From Planctomycetota bacterium (lineage in GTDB: Bacteria; Planctomycetota; Planctomycetia; Pirellulales; Pirellulaceae), in NCBI GenBank assembly GCA_024277285.1, contig JAJRVM010000107.1, forward strand, positions 1 to 8,742: a stretch of DNA of 8,742 bases, in the 5' to 3' direction. Below, piece by piece: positions 7,301 through 8,742 of this stretch; within the stretch, counting starts at the first letter, position 1, and every line of letters starts with the position of its first letter. The position numbers were made by a program, and so were the translations under genes. A model generated the notes under the pieces. That model was given only the letters and a program-made list of their open reading frames with translations, ran no database searches and was not told the DNA's origin.

Positions 7301-8742
7301 TGATCATTGCGTCCAGGACATGACCGTCTTCCCGGCAGCCGGATATGCTGAAATGGCAATGGCTGCGGCAAATGAAGTGAGCGGCAAGGCAACGTGTCGC
7401 ATTAGCCGATTGGTACTGTCCAATCCTTGCATGCTTTCGACTGAGCAGGCGAGTTGGTTGGAAACTCGGTGCCAGGCCGATCAGCGCTCATTGACCATAC
7501 ACAGCCGCCTTGCCGACAAAGACGGTAACTGGACACTGCATGCCACCGCCGACTACTCGTCCCACGTTGATCCGCCGGCCGCTGCCGCGTTCGACTGGAA
7601 AGAATTCCTGCAAAACTGCTCAGCGCGATTCGATCAGGAATCGTGTTATGCGTTCATCGAAAAGTTGGGCCTCGACTACGGTCCCGCCTTTCGAGCGATT
7701 GTCGAAGGAGGGCGTTGCGATGGAGAAGCAATCGGCATTGTCGAAATACCCGAATCGTTGGCAAATCAGCAGTGCGGTTACATTATCCACCCAGCGTTGC
7801 TCGATGGCTGTTTCCAAGTAACGATCCCTGCCGATACTGATTTCGAGACGGACTGCTGCCACCTTTACCTGCCGATCGAGATTGATCAACTGAACCTGTA
7901 TCACAACGCCGGTTCACGCGTTGTTTGCCACGCTCGGCTCCGACACAAAACGGCCCAACGGATGGTCGCGGATCTCGACATCTACAACGACGAAGGCCAC
8001 TTGATCCTGGAGATTCGTGGCCTGACCAGCCAGCGCGTCAATGGTGCCCGTAGTACGGCAGCGGTTGACGAGTTGCTGTACAAGTACCATTGGCAATCCG
8101 CGCCGCTTGAGTCAGAGACGCTCGAATTGGGGACGCTGCAATTGGGGACGCTGCCAAGTGAAGCGGGCGAAGACGATTTGCCGGAGCAATTTCACCCTCC
8201 ATCATCGCCACAAAATACTGGACAGTGGATTGTATTTGCGGATGGCACCGGAGTGAGCGATGCCCTGATCGCACGTCTTCGAGCTGGGGGCGACCGCGTG
8301 ATTACCGTGTTGTCCGGGGAGCGATTCGCTGCCGACACCGAGGATCGTTTTCACATGGTCCCGGGTGATCGCGACCAGATGGTACATCTGATGAACACGA
8401 TCGCCGCCGACACTCGAACTCACTGCCGAGGGATCGTGCACCTGTGGAACCTGGATGCTCCGAAAGAGTGCGATCTGAGCACGGCCGAGCTGGAAGCGGC
8501 TCAAGATGCGGGATTACTGAGTGTGTTGCACCTGGTGCAAGCTCGGGAATCGGTAGAGGGCGATCTGTCGAACAAGCTGTTTCTGGTCACACAAGGAGCG
8601 CAATCGGTCGCCCAACTCCCTGAACTCACCGCGATTGCGCAGAGCCCCGTGGTCGGCTTGGGCCGCGTGATCATCAGCGAGCAGACGAACCTTCGTTGCA
8701 AGCTAGTGGACCTGGATCCGCGAGCGACCGACGACGTTGCAG
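4341..8742 (+). CDS. Type I polyketide synthase, KS-AT-DH-pseudoKR visible (3' end outside window)
   Basis: Large multidomain enzyme that builds a carbon chain from acyl-CoA units. The frame is open from ATG 4341 to the right edge (1,467 residues seen). The start is set by the 4-base gap after the permease stop and by the KS beginning at residue 21 (LQPIAIIGIGCRFPG). KS, about 21-450: active Cys195 in DTACSS, His330 in EAHGTGT, His370 in NIGHLE, all present. An unusually long linker (about 450-510) precedes LCPLSARS. AT, about 598-905: GQGPQWW (604-610), Ser690 in GHSVGE, HRGR with the carboxylate-binding Arg, and YAFHS (790-794), which favours malonyl-CoA. DH, about 960-1235: His989, DYGPAF (1112-1117), Asp1155 in LLDG. 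From about 1247 a Rossmann-like region (FADGTG near 1299, VVGLGRVI near 1437) matches the structural half of a KR. No methyltransferase domain lies after the DH. There is no loading module or docking region. An iterative, reducing enzyme is likely; ER, KR and ACP would lie beyond the window. Confidence 0.95.
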   Translation, partial: MLIHHENGRDALNSNLTTDSLQPIAIIGIGCRFPGNANNPRTFWDNLRNGVDAITEIPSKRWSTNSFYDPAKNRPGKTRSRWGGLIDGLDQFDPQFFGISPREAAHMDPQQRMLLEVTWEAMEDAGISAERLSGSRTSVYVGISSWDFAYMGLSYQDRGVVSAYNNTGASLSIASNRISYCFDLRGPSASVDTACSSALVSLHLACQSIWNDGCPMALSGGVNALLMPDFFVGFSQLGMLSPDGRCKAFDARANGFVRGEGAGMVLLKPLAQAVADGDRIYAVVRGTAVNQDGRTPGLTVPSQQSQESLLRCACDRAGVAPHMIQYVEAHGTGTLVGDPIETRALGSVLAANRPTNRPCIIGSVKTNIGHLEAGAGIASVIKTALALHHRAIPRNLHFEQPNPAIDFESLKLRVPVQTESWPEGDGLALAGINGFGYGGTNAHVIMQGVDTHSTSGMSAGRESVSGEAVHVPTDAFSERQLAPVRSQQLPQPANDRAQPVMPRSGKPAAQLCPLSARSRDALRATAGNVARFITTHPETNLHDLVGHVAHRRSHLEHRLVAVAESTEQLAQQLALFSQDQPAAQIVSGRCTGSGNRQLAFVCSGQGPQWWAMGRQLLETEPVFRDVIQRCDKFSRQLGPWSLREELQATEAASRMHLTAIAQPAIFAFQVALAALWRHWGISPTQLVGHSVGEVAAAHLAGVYALEEAFRVVYHRGRCMDLASSQGRMLAVGLSHEEARQLIAPTNGEVAIAAVNSPTALTLAGAAAPLQEIAMRLKQRHVFCRELRVEYAFHSALMDPVRDELVSSLSDIRPARAERPLLSTVTGDWLEGPEMDADYWWRNVRETVRFADAMARLAETDVEAIVELSPHPVLAYSVTECYQQSGKPVRVLCSLKRQSPELPTMLRALGELYTLGHGVNWHNVAPKSQRFFALPTYPWQRQICWAESAESRFTRLADPVHPLLGTPQGGTQPSWQSRLDLRLFPYLDDHCVQDMTVFPAAGYAEMAMAAANEVSGKATCRISRLVLSNPCMLSTEQASWLETRCQADQRSLTIHSRLADKDGNWTLHATADYSSHVDPPAAAAFDWKEFLQNCSARFDQESCYAFIEKLGLDYGPAFRAIVEGGRCDGEAIGIVEIPESLANQQCGYIIHPALLDGCFQVTIPADTDFETDCCHLYLPIEIDQLNLYHNAGSRVVCHARLRHKTAQRMVADLDIYNDEGHLILEIRGLTSQRVNGARSTAAVDELLYKYHWQSAPLESETLELGTLQLGTLPSEAGEDDLPEQFHPPSSPQNTGQWIVFADGTGVSDALIARLRAGGDRVITVLSGERFAADTEDRFHMVPGDRDQMVHLMNTIAADTRTHCRGIVHLWNLDAPKECDLSTAELEAAQDAGLLSVLHLVQARESVEGDLSNKLFLVTQGAQSVAQLPELTAIAQSPVVGLGRVIISEQTNLRCKLVDLDPRATDDVA
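8109..8153 (+). repeat. 15-bp tandem repeat in the PKS interdomain loop
   Basis: The unit aattggggacgctgc is present twice exactly, at 8125-8139 and 8140-8154. In the reading frame this gives pentapeptides ELGTL and QLGTL (1262-1271), preceded by a degraded third unit, ESETL (1257-1261), so three 15-base units span 8109-8153. The repeat lies in a flexible acidic loop between the end of the DH and the first strand of the pseudo-KR, a place that tolerates length change. The unit differs from that in gene 2 but has the same 15-base period. Confidence 0.9.

Noticed and set aside
6804..7303. Open frames of more than 150 codons on both strands inside the PKS
   Set aside because: They run across the AT-DH region of the PKS, whose reading frame is fixed by motifs on both sides; their translations show no recognisable features.

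Overview
The window looks like part of a moderately GC-rich bacterial chromosome. I lean towards a planctomycete (Pirellulaceae-like). The reasons are weak Shine-Dalgarno signals, a secreted protein I cannot place in a family, an S49-type lipoprotein, and a large type I polyketide synthase (PKS) in a genome that otherwise looks non-actinobacterial. This assignment is inference; there is no rRNA or other marker gene here to confirm it.

Layout from left to right. (1) 1-750, + strand: a class I SAM-dependent methyltransferase, open at the left edge. (2) 901-1953, + strand: a secreted protein of unknown function with three exact 15-bp tandem repeats in a linker and a strong GC hairpin further down. 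(3) 2001-3029, - strand, convergent with gene 2: an SppA/S49-like lipoprotein. When aligned without gaps to the Bacillus SppA core, as recalled from memory, both catalytic positions (Ser and Lys) are replaced. (4) 3030-3205: a 176-bp divergent intergenic region that must hold the promoters for both sides. (5) 3206-4336, + strand: a MacB/FtsX-type ABC permease with no ATPase gene beside it in the window. (6) 4341-8742, + strand: a type I PKS starting 4 bases after the permease stop and open to the right edge. The visible order is KS-AT-DH-(pseudo-KR), with the rest cut off.

How the parts may work together: the permease and PKS are very likely co-transcribed and translationally coupled. This suggests that the PKS product, probably a reduced lipid-like or polyketide chain, is exported or moved between membranes with the help of this permease. 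The divergent SppA-like lipoprotein may share regulation with the pair. Its apparent loss of the catalytic dyad would make it a scaffold or chaperone-like protein rather than a protease. This functional link is inference from gene position only.

The most interesting points are the apparent pseudo-protease, the permease-PKS pair without an ATPase, and two separate in-frame 15-bp tandem repeats (one in gene 2, one in a PKS interdomain loop). I saw no tRNA, rRNA, CRISPR array, insertion sequence or phage feature.
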